From Spirulina sp. CCY15215 (GTDB lineage: Bacteria > Cyanobacteriota > Cyanobacteriia > Cyanobacteriales > Spirulinaceae): a stretch of DNA of 64,000 nt. Of the stretch, positions 50,805 to 59,697 are shown in pieces (position 1 is the stretch's first letter; each line of letters opens with the position of its first letter). A program made the translations under genes and the position numbers. Location: contig NZ_JACSWA010000621.1 in assembly GCF_016888125.1 (NCBI RefSeq), positions 44,937 through 108,936 of the forward strand, in the 5' to 3' direction. Under the pieces are notes generated by a model. It saw only the letters and a program-made list of their open reading frames with translations. It was not told where the DNA came from and ran no database searches.

Positions 50805-53303
50805 ATGGCAAACGAACGCCTACCCTTAGAAGAAATGACATTGCGGCAACTTCGCAAAGTCGCCAGCAAATATAATATCTCCCGTTATAGTCGGATGCGG
50901 AAAGTACAACTTCTGACCGCAATTCGAGAAGTTGCTGAATACTCGGTCACTTTTCCCGAACCCAGCACTCCCGCCTATCCTATCAACTCTCATCCTATTA
51001 GTCCTCCAAAAGAAGAACCAGAAGTGGAAGCCTCAAAATTTCAAGTCGGTCAAGCAACCCCCGTAGAAGTAAAACTGGCCTCCGTTGACGAAGGACTGGC
51101 CGAACTACCCGGCGGCTACGGAGAGAGTATTATTGTTTTGATGCCCCGGGATCCGCAATGGTGTTATGCCTATTGGGATATTCCTAACAGTCATAAAGAG
51201 GAAATGCGCCGTAAAGGGGGACAACAGTTAGCATTACGAATTTACGATGTTACCAACATTAAGCTAGAAACCCAAAACCCCCACAGCGTTCAGGAATATC
51301 CTTGCGATGAACTGGCACGAGAATGGTATGTTCCCATTCCCGTCAGCGATCGCGATTACTGCGTGGAAATTGGCTATCGCTGTGTAGATGGTCGTTGGTT
51401 AGTCCTGGCAAGTTCGGGGATCGTTCGCGTTCCCCCCATTTATCCTTCAGACTGGATCGAAGACCAATTCGCCACAGTTTCCTGGGAACAAGAACTCGCG
51501 GGTAAAAAAGTCCTGCAATTAAGCGGTGGTGATGGCGCTACTGTTGTTGAAGAGCTTTACGAACAACGGCAAGGCGATCGGGTTTCCGGTTCCATCTTCG
51601 GTTCGATGCAGCAAGTTTCCGAAGAAAATGTCAGTTCCTATGTCTTTCCTTCGGGAGTTGGCAAGTGGGCATCGGGATCGGGAATGTCCGGTGCAGGAAT
51701 GTCTGGTTCGGGAATGCAAGAATCTGGCGCGGGAATGCAAATGTCCGGTGCCGGGATGTCTGGTGCAGGACTAGAAACTATGTCCGGTGTCGGGATGGCA
51801 TCGGGTATAGGATTGGAAACCATGTCCGGTATGGGCATGATGTCGGGTACGGGACTGGAAACCATGTCCGGTATGGGCATGATGTCCGGTGCAGGACAAG
51901 CTATGTCCGGCGCAGGTATATCTGGTGCGGGTCTAACCATGTCCGGTGTCGGTATGTCGGGTATGGGTCTTACTACTATGTCCGGTGCAGGCATAATTTC
52001 AGGTATGGGACTAGAAACCATGTCTGGGGTTGGCATGATGTCCGGTATGGGCATGATGTCCGGTGCAGGACAAGCTATGTCCGGTGCAGGTATATCGGGC
52101 GCGGGACTCACTATGTCCGGTGTCGGTATGTCGGGTGCAGGTCTAACCATGTCCGGTGTCGGTATGTCGGGTATGGGTCTTACTACTATCTCCGGTATGG
52201 GGATGATGTCCGGTATGGGACTAGAAACCATGTCTGGGGTTGGCATGATGTCGGGTATGGGCATGATGTCTGGTGCAGGACTCACTATGTCCGGCGCAGG
52301 TATGTCTGGCGCGGGTCTAACCATGTCCGGTGTCGGTATGTCGGGTGCAGGTCTCACCATGTCCGGTGTCGGTATGTCTGGCATGGGCATGATGTCCGGT
52401 GCGGGAATGATGTCCGGTATGGGACTAGAAACCATGTCTGGAGTGGGCATGATGTCGGGTATGGGCATGATGTCCGGTGCAGGTCTAACTATGTCCGGTA
52501 TGGGTATGTCGGGCGCGGGTCTAACCATGTCCGGTGTCGGTATGTCTGGCGCAGGATTAACTATGTCCGGTGTCGGTATGTCGGGTATGGGTCTTACTAC
52601 TATGTCCGGCATGGGAATGATGTCAGGTATGGGACTAGAAACCATGTCTGGGGTTGGCATGATGTCGGGTATGGGGATGATGTCTGGTGCAGGACTCACT
52701 ATGTCCGGTGCAGGTATGTCTGGCGCGGGATTAACTATGTCCGGTGTCGGTATGTCGGGTATGGGTCTTACTACTATGTCCGGTATGGGAATGATGTCAG
52801 GTATGGGACTAGAAACCATGTCTGGGGTTGGCATGATGTCGGGTATGGGGATGATGTCCGGTGCAGGACTCACTATGTCCGGTGCAGGTATGTCTGGCGC
52901 GGGATTAACCATGTCGGGTATGGGGATGATGTCCGGTGCAGGATTAACTATGTCCGGTGCAGGATTAACTATGTCCGGTGTAGGAATGTCAGGTGTTGGT
53001 TTTTCCGCTTCGGCACCCCCCATCCGTCCTCGCAAATTTTGGTTGGTTGCTGATGCAGAATTAATTATCTATGGTGCAACCGAACCCGATGCTGTTGTCA
53101 CTATTGGCGGCAAACCCATCAAACTCAATCCCGATGGAACATTCCGCTTTCAAATGTCTTTCCAAGATGGTCAACTGGATTATCCCATCATGGCAGTTGC
53201 AGCAGATGGGGAGCAAAACCGTTCCATCCACATGAATTTCAATCGCGAAACACCTTCGCGTAAAACCAATACGAAAGAAGATGCTACTTTAGAGTGGTTT
53301 TGA
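50805..53303 (+). CDS. DUF4912 protein with SAP/Rho-N-like N-terminus and a very long GMSG repeat
   Basis: 832 aa. Residues 5-45 (LEEMTLRQLRKVASKYNISRYSRMRKVQLLTAI) form a Rho-N/SAP-like nucleic-acid-binding motif. Residues about 100-235 are DUF4912: LPGGYGESIIVLMPRDPQWCYAYWDI, and REWYVPIPVSDRDYCVEIGYR. Residues about 290-735 are a low-complexity array of Gly/Met/Ser (units GMSGAGLTMSGV, GMGLETMSGVGMM). The last 90 residues return to normal sequence (RPRKFWLVADAELIIYGATEPDAVVTIGG), a beta-sandwich-like Big-type strand. DUF4912 proteins are found in cyanobacteria and firmicutes, role unknown. A terminator follows. Confidence 0.9.
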   Translation: MANERLPLEEMTLRQLRKVASKYNISRYSRMRKVQLLTAIREVAEYSVTFPEPSTPAYPINSHPISPPKEEPEVEASKFQVGQATPVEVKLASVDEGLAELPGGYGESIIVLMPRDPQWCYAYWDIPNSHKEEMRRKGGQQLALRIYDVTNIKLETQNPHSVQEYPCDELAREWYVPIPVSDRDYCVEIGYRCVDGRWLVLASSGIVRVPPIYPSDWIEDQFATVSWEQELAGKKVLQLSGGDGATVVEELYEQRQGDRVSGSIFGSMQQVSEENVSSYVFPSGVGKWASGSGMSGAGMSGSGMQESGAGMQMSGAGMSGAGLETMSGVGMASGIGLETMSGMGMMSGTGLETMSGMGMMSGAGQAMSGAGISGAGLTMSGVGMSGMGLTTMSGAGIISGMGLETMSGVGMMSGMGMMSGAGQAMSGAGISGAGLTMSGVGMSGAGLTMSGVGMSGMGLTTISGMGMMSGMGLETMSGVGMMSGMGMMSGAGLTMSGAGMSGAGLTMSGVGMSGAGLTMSGVGMSGMGMMSGAGMMSGMGLETMSGVGMMSGMGMMSGAGLTMSGMGMSGAGLTMSGVGMSGAGLTMSGVGMSGMGLTTMSGMGMMSGMGLETMSGVGMMSGMGMMSGAGLTMSGAGMSGAGLTMSGVGMSGMGLTTMSGMGMMSGMGLETMSGVGMMSGMGMMSGAGLTMSGAGMSGAGLTMSGMGMMSGAGLTMSGAGLTMSGVGMSGVGFSASAPPIRPRKFWLVADAELIIYGATEPDAVVTIGGKPIKLNPDGTFRFQMSFQDGQLDYPIMAVAADGEQNRSIHMNFNRETPSRKTNTKEDATLEWF
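51676..53008 (+). repeat. about 1.3 kb of coding minisatellite (GMSG units)
   Basis: In-frame units of 21-36 bp built from ATGTCCGGT, GCAGGA and ATGGGC cover residues about 290-735. A higher-order unit of about 150 bp (GLETMSGVGMMSGMGMMSGAGLTMSG and so on) recurs four or five times with few changes. All unit lengths are multiples of three, so two other frames also stay open for over 450 codons. Confidence 0.92.
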
Positions 53304-53332
53304 TGGGAATTTCTGGTAAAAGTTGAATCTTT

Positions 53333-53357
53333 CCCCGGCCTTGGGTCGGGGTTTTTT
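53333..53357 (+). terminator. Rho-independent terminator after the DUF4912 gene
   Basis: CCCCGGCC (53333-53340) pairs with GGTCGGGG after a three-base loop (one G-T pair), and TTTTTTG follows. It stands 30 bp after the stop. Confidence 0.88.
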
Positions 53358-53413
53358 GTTGTTGGCGATCGCATGGTATATTTGCAAAATCCATCACTTA
53401 TAACTCACTATTC

Positions 53414-54316
53414 ATGTTGCAGTTTTTTACCAAATTGGGTTATCTCTGTCGGGAATCTTTATCCAGTTTGCGACGGGGGGGCTGGATGAATTGGGCTGCA
53501 ATTAGTACCGTAACGGTTCTTCTCTTTTTGTTTGGAGTGTGTTTGCAAACATCTTGGCAATTGGATTCGTTGCTGGATCATTTTGGCAATCAGTTGGAAA
53601 TCTCTGTCTATCTCCAGCCAGAAACGCAAGGAGAGACTATTGTGCCAATGGTACGAGGTGTTCCTCATATTAAGGATGTGCGGACAATTCCCAAGGAACG
53701 GGCCTGGCAATCTTTACTGGAGGAATTAGGTATTGCTGATGTTGCAGAAGCCACCGAACAACTTGAGGGGAATCCTTTAGTTGATGAATTGAAGGCGATC
53801 GCGGATAATGCCCAAAAAGTTCCTGAAATTGTAGCACAATTGGATCGAATACCGGGGGTCGATCGCATTGTTTATGTGAATGAAGCACGAGAGAGATTGC
53901 AACAAATTCAACAAGGTTTGAGTTGGATCGGAATTGTTTTAACCAGCATTCTTTCTTTAACGGCGATCGCGGTAATTACTACGACTCTTAATTTAATTGC
54001 TGTAGCACGACGCAATGAGTTAGAAATTATGCAACTCGTGGGAGCAACTAAAGTTTGGATATTCCTTCCTTTTGTTTTTCAAGGAGTCATTTTTGGTTTA
54101 GTGGGGGGTGGACTCGCTTTAGCTTTAATTACTACTTTAAGAACCCTTTTATCTAATCTTTTCTTTGTGAAAACAGATTTTCTCAACTTTCTAACTGAAG
54201 GATTAAAATTAACTTCTTTACAATTAAGTCTTTTACCTATTATTATTTTTACTTTAGGAATTTCTGTGGGAATGGTGGGCAGTTTTCTGGCAATTCGTCG
54301 TTTTTCTTTGCGATAA
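53414..54316 (+). CDS. ftsX: cell division protein FtsX (ABC permease-like)
   Basis: 300 aa. Four membrane helices (about 25-48, 170-195, 215-245, 270-293) with a large extracytoplasmic loop after the first (50-165: ISVYLQPETQ, VRTIPKERAWQSLLEELG). RNELEIMQLVGATKVWIFLPFVFQG is the FtsX signature. With FtsE it activates peptidoglycan hydrolases at the septum. FtsE is not adjacent here. Its last codon and stop lie in the small repeat GATAATT. Confidence 0.94.
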   Translation: MLQFFTKLGYLCRESLSSLRRGGWMNWAAISTVTVLLFLFGVCLQTSWQLDSLLDHFGNQLEISVYLQPETQGETIVPMVRGVPHIKDVRTIPKERAWQSLLEELGIADVAEATEQLEGNPLVDELKAIADNAQKVPEIVAQLDRIPGVDRIVYVNEARERLQQIQQGLSWIGIVLTSILSLTAIAVITTTLNLIAVARRNELEIMQLVGATKVWIFLPFVFQGVIFGLVGGGLALALITTLRTLLSNLFFVKTDFLNFLTEGLKLTSLQLSLLPIIIFTLGISVGMVGSFLAIRRFSLR

Positions 54317-54330
54317 TTGATAATTGATTA
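54312..54330 (+). repeat. heptanucleotide repeat GATAATT x2.5 at the ftsX stop
   Basis: GATAATT GATAATT GATTA; the TAA at 54314-54316 stops ftsX. This is the fourth gene in this window with its stop inside such an array. Confidence 0.7.
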
Positions 54331-54333
54331 ACA

Positions 54334-55434
54334 TTAATTACTGGTTAAAAGTGTCCAATAGCGATCGATCAGTTCGTTAGTTTCGTTATCTAAAGGCGAT
54401 ATCTCTTCACACAACATTAAGATATTTTGAGAAGGAAAAAGAATAGGATTTTTTTGGAATTGGAGTGGCAAAAGATTAAATGCGGCTTCGCTAGGAGTCC
54501 CAAAGCTCAAACGTTGACAAAGTTTTGCTAATACTTGAGGTTGTAATATAAAATTGAGCCAAGCATAACCTCCTGCAATATTAGGAGCGGTTTTAGGAAT
54601 GACTAGATTATCAACTGCAAAAGAAGTTCCACTTCTAGGAATAACAAAAGCCAAATCTTCATTTTCTCGGATAATTCGATTGGCTTCGTCTGAATAACAC
54701 ATAGCAATTGCAATATCTCCCGTGAGAATTTGCGTTTTCCAGTCCTCAGTTGTAAAGGTTGCGATCGCACTTTTCAAGCATCTTAATTTCTCATAAGCAG
54801 CTTTAATTTCCTTGGGGTTACTAGAATTATAAGAATATCCTAGTGATTTTAAAGCTGCACCCATTACTTCTCGAACATCATTGAGCAATGTTATTCTTTT
54901 CGCAAACTCTTGTTGGTGTTGCCAAAGATAATCCCAATCTTCGGGAGGTTTTTTAACTTGATTTCGATTATAAATTAATCCGGTTAAACCCCAAGCTATG
55001 GGAATACTGTAGCGACTTTCGGGATCATATTCAGGATTTTTAAACCGGGGAAATAGTCGATCCTCAACCAAGATTTTAGACTTATCCAATTCGAGTAAAA
55101 ATCCCAGATCTATCATTTTTTTGACCATATAATCGGAAGGATAGAGAATACTATATCCTCCACCTCCACTGACTTGAAAACGAGCCAGCATGGTTTCGTT
55201 AGAATCAAAAATATTGGCAATACTGTGAATTCCTGTTTCTTTTGTAAATTGCTGTAAAAGTTTTTCGTCAACAAAAGCCGTCCAAGTATAAATATATAAC
55301 TCATTCGATAAGTTTGGATTAGTAGCAGCAGCTTGAATATTAGCTAAAGTCCAACCACATCCCGATAGGAATAAATTTAATAAACTAATTCCGGACTTGG
55401 TTAAAAATTGACGGCGCTGCATTATTCTCATCAT
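54334..55434 (-). CDS. PotD/PotF-like periplasmic substrate-binding protein (polyamine type)
   Basis: 366 aa. N-terminal export signal with RR and a possible lipobox (QRRQFLTKSG, LFLSGCGW). The fold is that of spermidine/putrescine-binding proteins: ELYIYTWTAFVDEKLLQQF, YSILYPSDYMVKKM, IPIAWGLTGLIYNR, IPRSGTSFAVDNLVIPK and GGYAWLNFILQP. No PotABC permease or ATPase is adjacent, so it may work with a distant one or alone. Its ATG overlaps the stop of the glycine-pentad protein gene by four bases (ATGA), a tight coupling that suggests a functional pair. Confidence 0.88.
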   Translation of the reverse strand: MMRIMQRRQFLTKSGISLLNLFLSGCGWTLANIQAAATNPNLSNELYIYTWTAFVDEKLLQQFTKETGIHSIANIFDSNETMLARFQVSGGGGYSILYPSDYMVKKMIDLGFLLELDKSKILVEDRLFPRFKNPEYDPESRYSIPIAWGLTGLIYNRNQVKKPPEDWDYLWQHQQEFAKRITLLNDVREVMGAALKSLGYSYNSSNPKEIKAAYEKLRCLKSAIATFTTEDWKTQILTGDIAIAMCYSDEANRIIRENEDLAFVIPRSGTSFAVDNLVIPKTAPNIAGGYAWLNFILQPQVLAKLCQRLSFGTPSEAAFNLLPLQFQKNPILFPSQNILMLCEEISPLDNETNELIDRYWTLLTSN

Positions 55435-55820
55435 GGGGATTCATGATGGGGAGAGTTTTCATATTTCATCTCTTCTCCACCATGATGTTCGTGGTTTTCG
55501 CGATCGCCGTGTTCGTGATGAAGGGGAATTCTAATATTACCCATACCCTGATTTCCCACACTAACGATACCCATAGATTGAACCCCACCCGTTAAAACCC
55601 CCATCGCAACTGCTCCCGCAGAGAAAAACCCCATCGCAACAGCACCCAAAGAAATAATCCCCATCGGGACAACACCAATTGAGACGATTCCCATGGGAAC
55701 AATGCCAATAGAAATATAGCCGATGGGGGCAATACCGATAGAAATGAGTTTCGGTTTTTCGGGGTGAATGTGCATGAGAAACTTATCCAAAAAATTTAAG
55801 CGATCAGTATGGAAAACCAC
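55431..55820 (-). CDS. glycine-pentad repeat protein with His-rich tail
   Basis: 129 aa from GTG 55820; an ATG at 55775 would give 114 aa. Residues about 28-95 are thirteen pentads with Gly at the fifth place (IVPMG, IVSIG, VVPMG, IISLG, AVAMG, FFSAG and so on). This hydrophobic solenoid may sit in or on a membrane. The last 30 residues are His/Glu-rich (LHHEHGDRENHEHHGGEE), a probable metal-binding tail. No known family was identified with confidence. The coupled PotD-like gene follows. Alternative: a two-helix membrane protein, since long Gly-spaced hydrophobic stretches also pack as helices. Confidence 0.7.
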   Translation of the reverse strand: MVFHTDRLNFLDKFLMHIHPEKPKLISIGIAPIGYISIGIVPMGIVSIGVVPMGIISLGAVAMGFFSAGAVAMGVLTGGVQSMGIVSVGNQGMGNIRIPLHHEHGDRENHEHHGGEEMKYENSPHHESP

Positions 55821-55996
55821 GTCTTATATCTTGTCTAGATATTGAGCCTTTTGTCAAAAGACAGCCTGTAAAACTTCACCTCTCGATTTCTTGAAAATGA
55901 AGTTTGATTACAATAACTTGACAAGACTAAGTATTTCATTATTGCTATAAAATATATAGATATCGAACAAAAAACTAATCACTGCTGGGAAATATT

Positions 55997-57658
55997 TTGC
56001 AATATCACGTTATTAAAGAAACAGTTTCTCTGGTCACTGGCGATCGCCTTCGTCTTGATGCAGATATTTATCGTCCCGAAGCATCGGGGGAATTTCCAGT
56101 GTTATTAATGCGTCAACCCTACGGACGTGCGATCGCCTCTACTGTCGTCTATGCTCATCCTAAATGGTATGCTGCCCGAGGTTATATAGTTGTTATTCAA
56201 GACGTGCGCGGTCGCGGTACTTCTGAGGGAAAATTTGACCTTTTTATTAACGAAATTGAAGACGGGATCGAGACAGTAAATTGGGCATCTCAACTCTCTC
56301 AAAGTACGGGAGAGGTGGGAATGTATGGATTTTCTTATCAAGGAATGACTCAACTCTATGCCGCACAAAATAAACCAAAAGCCTTAAAAGTGCTTTGTCC
56401 TGGGATGTTAGGTTACGATATTTATGCAGATTGGGCGTATGAAAATGGGGCATTTTGTTTGCAGGCCAATTTAGGTTGGGCAGTACAGTTAGCCGCAGAA
56501 ACAGCACGCTTGCAAGAAGATTTTAAAGCATATCAGGTTCTTTACGCGGCTGCTCGCGATTTACCATTTTATAATCCTTCATCATTTCTTAGAGAATGCT
56601 TGGGAAAATATGCCCCCAGTTCATTTTTTGATGAATGGATCGCACATCCTCAACCTGGAAAATATTGGCAGCAATTTAAACCTGATCTTACCAATGTAGA
56701 TCTCCCCATGCTGCATATTGGTGGTTGGTTTGATTGCTATTTGCGAGGGACTTTACGTTTATATCGAGAAATGGCGCAACAATGCAGCAACCCACAGCAT
56801 TTAATTGTTGGAGTTTGGGGACATTTACCCTGGGGAAGAAAAGTCGGTGCGATCGATTATGGTCAAGAAGCAGCTAGTCCAGTAGATGAATTACAAATTA
56901 GCTGGTTTGACCATTTTCTTAAAGGAAAAGATACGGGGATTTTAGAAAGCAATCCCATTCGTTTATTTGAGATGGGAAGCAATCAATGGAAAGATTTTAA
57001 AACGTTTCCTCAAGGAGAGAAAATTGCTTATTATTTAAACAGTAATAGTTTAGCGAGCATTCGTGATGATGGGGGAAAATTAAGTCTAAACGATTGCTTT
57101 GAAGAGCAGCAAGAAGATATTATCGTACACGATCCTTGGCGGCCTGTTCCCTCTTTGGGAGGTCATGTTGCTTTTCCATCAGGTTCTTTTGAACGCTCTC
57201 ATATTGACTCTCGTAGTGATGTTTTAACTTATACCAGTGAACCTTTTGCTTCAGATTTACACATCGTTGGTAAGATTATTGTTGAGCTATATTATCAAGC
57301 CGATACACCAAGTTTTGATCTCTGTGCAATTGTCTCTGAAGTTCAACCCAATGGTTGTGTTTACAATTTTACTCAGGGTTATATTCGCATTGATTCGTCA
57401 GCCAATCCAGTGCAGATTCCTCTTCAAGAAACTTGTATTTGTCTCAAACAAGGGAATTGTTTACGTCTGAGTATTAGTGCGGCTTGTTTTCCAGCTTACT
57501 TGACTCATTCAGGTATGAATTTATTTAATAATGAAATTAATTGTAACGATGTAAATATCATAACAATAAGTCTTCAATCTGGCAGGAAATACCCTGCAAA
57601 ACTATTGATAAACGTTTCTGATTTATTGGAAATATCGGCTCGGAATAAACTTTTTTAA
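55997..57658 (+). CDS. CocE/NonD-family hydrolase (X-Pro dipeptidyl-peptidase-like)
   Basis: 553 aa, starting at TTG 55997, because the first ATG would remove the first strand of the fold. Alpha/beta hydrolase: VLLMRQPYGRAIAS, YIVVIQDVRGRGTSEGKFD, nucleophile in GMYGFSYQGMTQLYAA (Ser about 114), SHG-like acid in HIGGWFDCYLRGTL, and His in VWGHLPWGRK. The C-terminal beta jelly-roll (about 370-550, VLTYTSEPFASDLHIVG) is typical. The family cleaves esters, amides or X-Pro peptides; the substrate is not fixed by sequence. Cytosolic by lack of a signal peptide. Confidence 0.88.
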   Translation: MQYHVIKETVSLVTGDRLRLDADIYRPEASGEFPVLLMRQPYGRAIASTVVYAHPKWYAARGYIVVIQDVRGRGTSEGKFDLFINEIEDGIETVNWASQLSQSTGEVGMYGFSYQGMTQLYAAQNKPKALKVLCPGMLGYDIYADWAYENGAFCLQANLGWAVQLAAETARLQEDFKAYQVLYAAARDLPFYNPSSFLRECLGKYAPSSFFDEWIAHPQPGKYWQQFKPDLTNVDLPMLHIGGWFDCYLRGTLRLYREMAQQCSNPQHLIVGVWGHLPWGRKVGAIDYGQEAASPVDELQISWFDHFLKGKDTGILESNPIRLFEMGSNQWKDFKTFPQGEKIAYYLNSNSLASIRDDGGKLSLNDCFEEQQEDIIVHDPWRPVPSLGGHVAFPSGSFERSHIDSRSDVLTYTSEPFASDLHIVGKIIVELYYQADTPSFDLCAIVSEVQPNGCVYNFTQGYIRIDSSANPVQIPLQETCICLKQGNCLRLSISAACFPAYLTHSGMNLFNNEINCNDVNIITISLQSGRKYPAKLLINVSDLLEISARNKLF

Positions 57659-57674
57659 TCTAAAAAACCTTAAG

Positions 57675-57941
57675 ATGGCGATCGCATCAGAACCTCCTCG
57701 CCATCGTCTTATCGTTTCGGATATACTCCCCAATCATATTTACAATACCTTTCTAGATGGGCTGATTTTACTATCATTTGTGATGTTGGTTCTCACAATT
57801 ATTGAAAATATCACGGTTAATATGCTTTGTCTGCAAGGAAAAGAAACTTCTGCTAATTCCATCGACAATGTTTGTCGCTGGCTATTCCCGTTAACTTATC
57901 TGGGGTTGCTAGGTATTTTAGCTCTGGTTTATTTGGTTTGA
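57675..57941 (+). CDS. orphan TM3-TM4 fragment of a pentameric ligand-gated ion channel
   Basis: 88 aa, two membrane helices: residues 30-52 (DGLILLSFVMLVLTIIENI) and 68-87 (RWLFPLTYLGLLGILALVYL), joined by a short polar loop (KETSANSIDNVC). The order (short lead, TM3 ending in E-N, a loop with a conserved R-W-L-F-P entering TM4) matches prokaryotic Cys-loop-type channels of the GLIC group. The extracellular domain, TM1 and TM2 with the pore are absent; a hydrolase gene ends 16 bp before it. It is either a decayed remnant or a small protein in its own right. An in-frame ATG with no strong ribosome-binding site makes decay likely. Confidence 0.55.
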   Translation: MAIASEPPRHRLIVSDILPNHIYNTFLDGLILLSFVMLVLTIIENITVNMLCLQGKETSANSIDNVCRWLFPLTYLGLLGILALVYLV

Positions 57942-57996
57942 TTGCCTCTCCTTTGTCCTTGAATTTCTCATAATCTATTGTGTAGTTACAAATTCT

Positions 57997-59697
57997 TTAG
58001 GGTTTGGAGATCAAACCCTTACCGTAAAACATAGTAAATATCCCCAAAACAACTAATCCAGAACCGCTCCAAGTGAGTCCTGTAACCCAAGCTGGTTCTC
58101 GCTTTACTTGTAAGGTAGACTGTTTTAAATCGCCTGGATTCCATGAGGCTTGAGCAATCTTCCAACCTTGATACCAAGTGGGGTGATTCATCCATACTTT
58201 GCGCTCTTCAATGATATCTTGATGAGGGTCTTCAATGGCAATTTTGCTCGTCCACATTGCCACAGATTCCGATCCCTCATTGCGATCGACAATAAAATCT
58301 TCTAATTTAACAGCAAAAGGTAACTGTAATAATTTGGGACTAAATGCAGCAAATATTTCCTGATTAGGATCGTCGATCGCCGTAGGTTCTCCCCAAGATA
58401 ACCAGGCTTTTGTTCCCGACTTTGTTTCCACTAACAAGGCTGGATTTCCCGCAGTATTAGGGTCAGAAATGGGAATCGTTTCTCGCTGCAATTGAGCCTT
58501 GGGAATATATGTTTCTAATGTAATTTGAAAATCCGCCCAACCTGGAGTAATAGACTGCCCGATCGCCAGTTCTCCCGATTTAAACTCCCGAGAAGATTTT
58601 GCTGCATAATATAATTTTCCTTCCTTGTCAAGAATTACTCGAAAATAATCTTCAGATTGTTGCGGAGGCAGAGAATAATTAAGATTAATTCCTGTTAATG
58701 ATTCCCCAGAAATAAGGGAACGAACCGGGGGGAAATCGCGACCGAATACAAACCATTGTTCGACTCCGCGATCGCCGCTAATTTCTAATTGTAGGGCGGG
58801 ATTATTGAAGCGATCTGAAACACTGGTGGGCTGCTTATTTCTGTTCAATTTAAAATCTGGGAAAAATTCGACTAAGCGGACTCGTAAATTGTCGTCGATT
58901 CCCACTTCTCGCTGTAAATAGGAGTCTACATCCAAAGAAATTTTGCCCGCATTAGCAACAATTTGCACTGTCCCTAAAGGATTATTGTTTTCTGCGATCG
59001 GCGTGTTTAATAATGCTTCTAACTCTGCTGAATTTCCCGATCGCACCATCTCTAAATCTGCGGGTCCCAAGGAGATTTTGCGGTAAGGAAGAGGCGCGAT
59101 CGCTAACCAACGCTCTAAAGTTTGTCCCATGCGATCGCTATGCAAACTCAAACGCACTGCTGGATTTTCGACGCTTCCCCCTTCACGAAAACTTACAGTT
59201 TTGATAGCATTTTCGCTATAGCCTAATAAGGAAAGACCCGCGAAAGATTGAGGCGAAATTGAGCCATCTGCTTTGATAAAAATTCCGGTTTGTTGTACCT
59301 CTCCCTCTCGATTAGCAACTTCAAGTAAATCTCCCTCAACCCGAACTTGATTATTAGCGTCTAAATCTGTTCGTAAAAGTAACATTCCCTCAGCACCCAA
59401 ATGAATCACCGCCGCCGAACCTGCAATAATAACAATCAAACCGAGATGAGTGAGAGCAAAACCAATTTTACGCGCCCCTCGCCAGGGATAGCGACTCAAA
59501 GCCGAAACACCCAAATTCAGTGCTAATAAGAACATTAAACCCCCAAACCAGGGACTTTTATAGATTTCCTGCTGTACCGTTGCTGAACCTACTTGAGACT
59601 CGTAAAATGTCGCCCCAATTAGGATGATGGCGATCGCACTCAATAAAGGAATAGCAAATTGAATCGAACCGAGAAAACGAGAAAGGCGATTGTGCAT
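57997..59697 (-). CDS. ResB/Ccs1-type cytochrome c biogenesis protein
   Basis: 566 aa from ATG 59697; a TTG five codons upstream also opens the frame. Membrane helices at about 15-35 (IPLLSAIAIILIGATFY), 52-70, 80-102 and one near the C-terminus (about 540-560). A large extracytoplasmic domain (110-535) lies between. This is the ResB plan: with CcsA/ResC it carries heme across the membrane and attaches it to CxxCH motifs. It would serve the c-type cytochromes made at 16.7-18.9 kb of this window and those of photosynthesis. It resembles ResB in general but is not a close copy of the usual cyanobacterial Ccs1, so it may be a second copy. Confidence 0.85.
   Translation of the reverse strand: MHNRLSRFLGSIQFAIPLLSAIAIILIGATFYESQVGSATVQQEIYKSPWFGGLMFLLALNLGVSALSRYPWRGARKIGFALTHLGLIVIIAGSAAVIHLGAEGMLLLRTDLDANNQVRVEGDLLEVANREGEVQQTGIFIKADGSISPQSFAGLSLLGYSENAIKTVSFREGGSVENPAVRLSLHSDRMGQTLERWLAIAPLPYRKISLGPADLEMVRSGNSAELEALLNTPIAENNNPLGTVQIVANAGKISLDVDSYLQREVGIDDNLRVRLVEFFPDFKLNRNKQPTSVSDRFNNPALQLEISGDRGVEQWFVFGRDFPPVRSLISGESLTGINLNYSLPPQQSEDYFRVILDKEGKLYYAAKSSREFKSGELAIGQSITPGWADFQITLETYIPKAQLQRETIPISDPNTAGNPALLVETKSGTKAWLSWGEPTAIDDPNQEIFAAFSPKLLQLPFAVKLEDFIVDRNEGSESVAMWTSKIAIEDPHQDIIEERKVWMNHPTWYQGWKIAQASWNPGDLKQSTLQVKREPAWVTGLTWSGSGLVVLGIFTMFYGKGLISKP

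Noticed and set aside
51638..53053. Open frames of over 450 codons opposite to and out of frame with the DUF4912 gene
   Set aside because: All repeat units are multiples of three, which keeps other frames open; these give meaningless PDIPAPDI-type or RCRYVG-type repeats with no start context.
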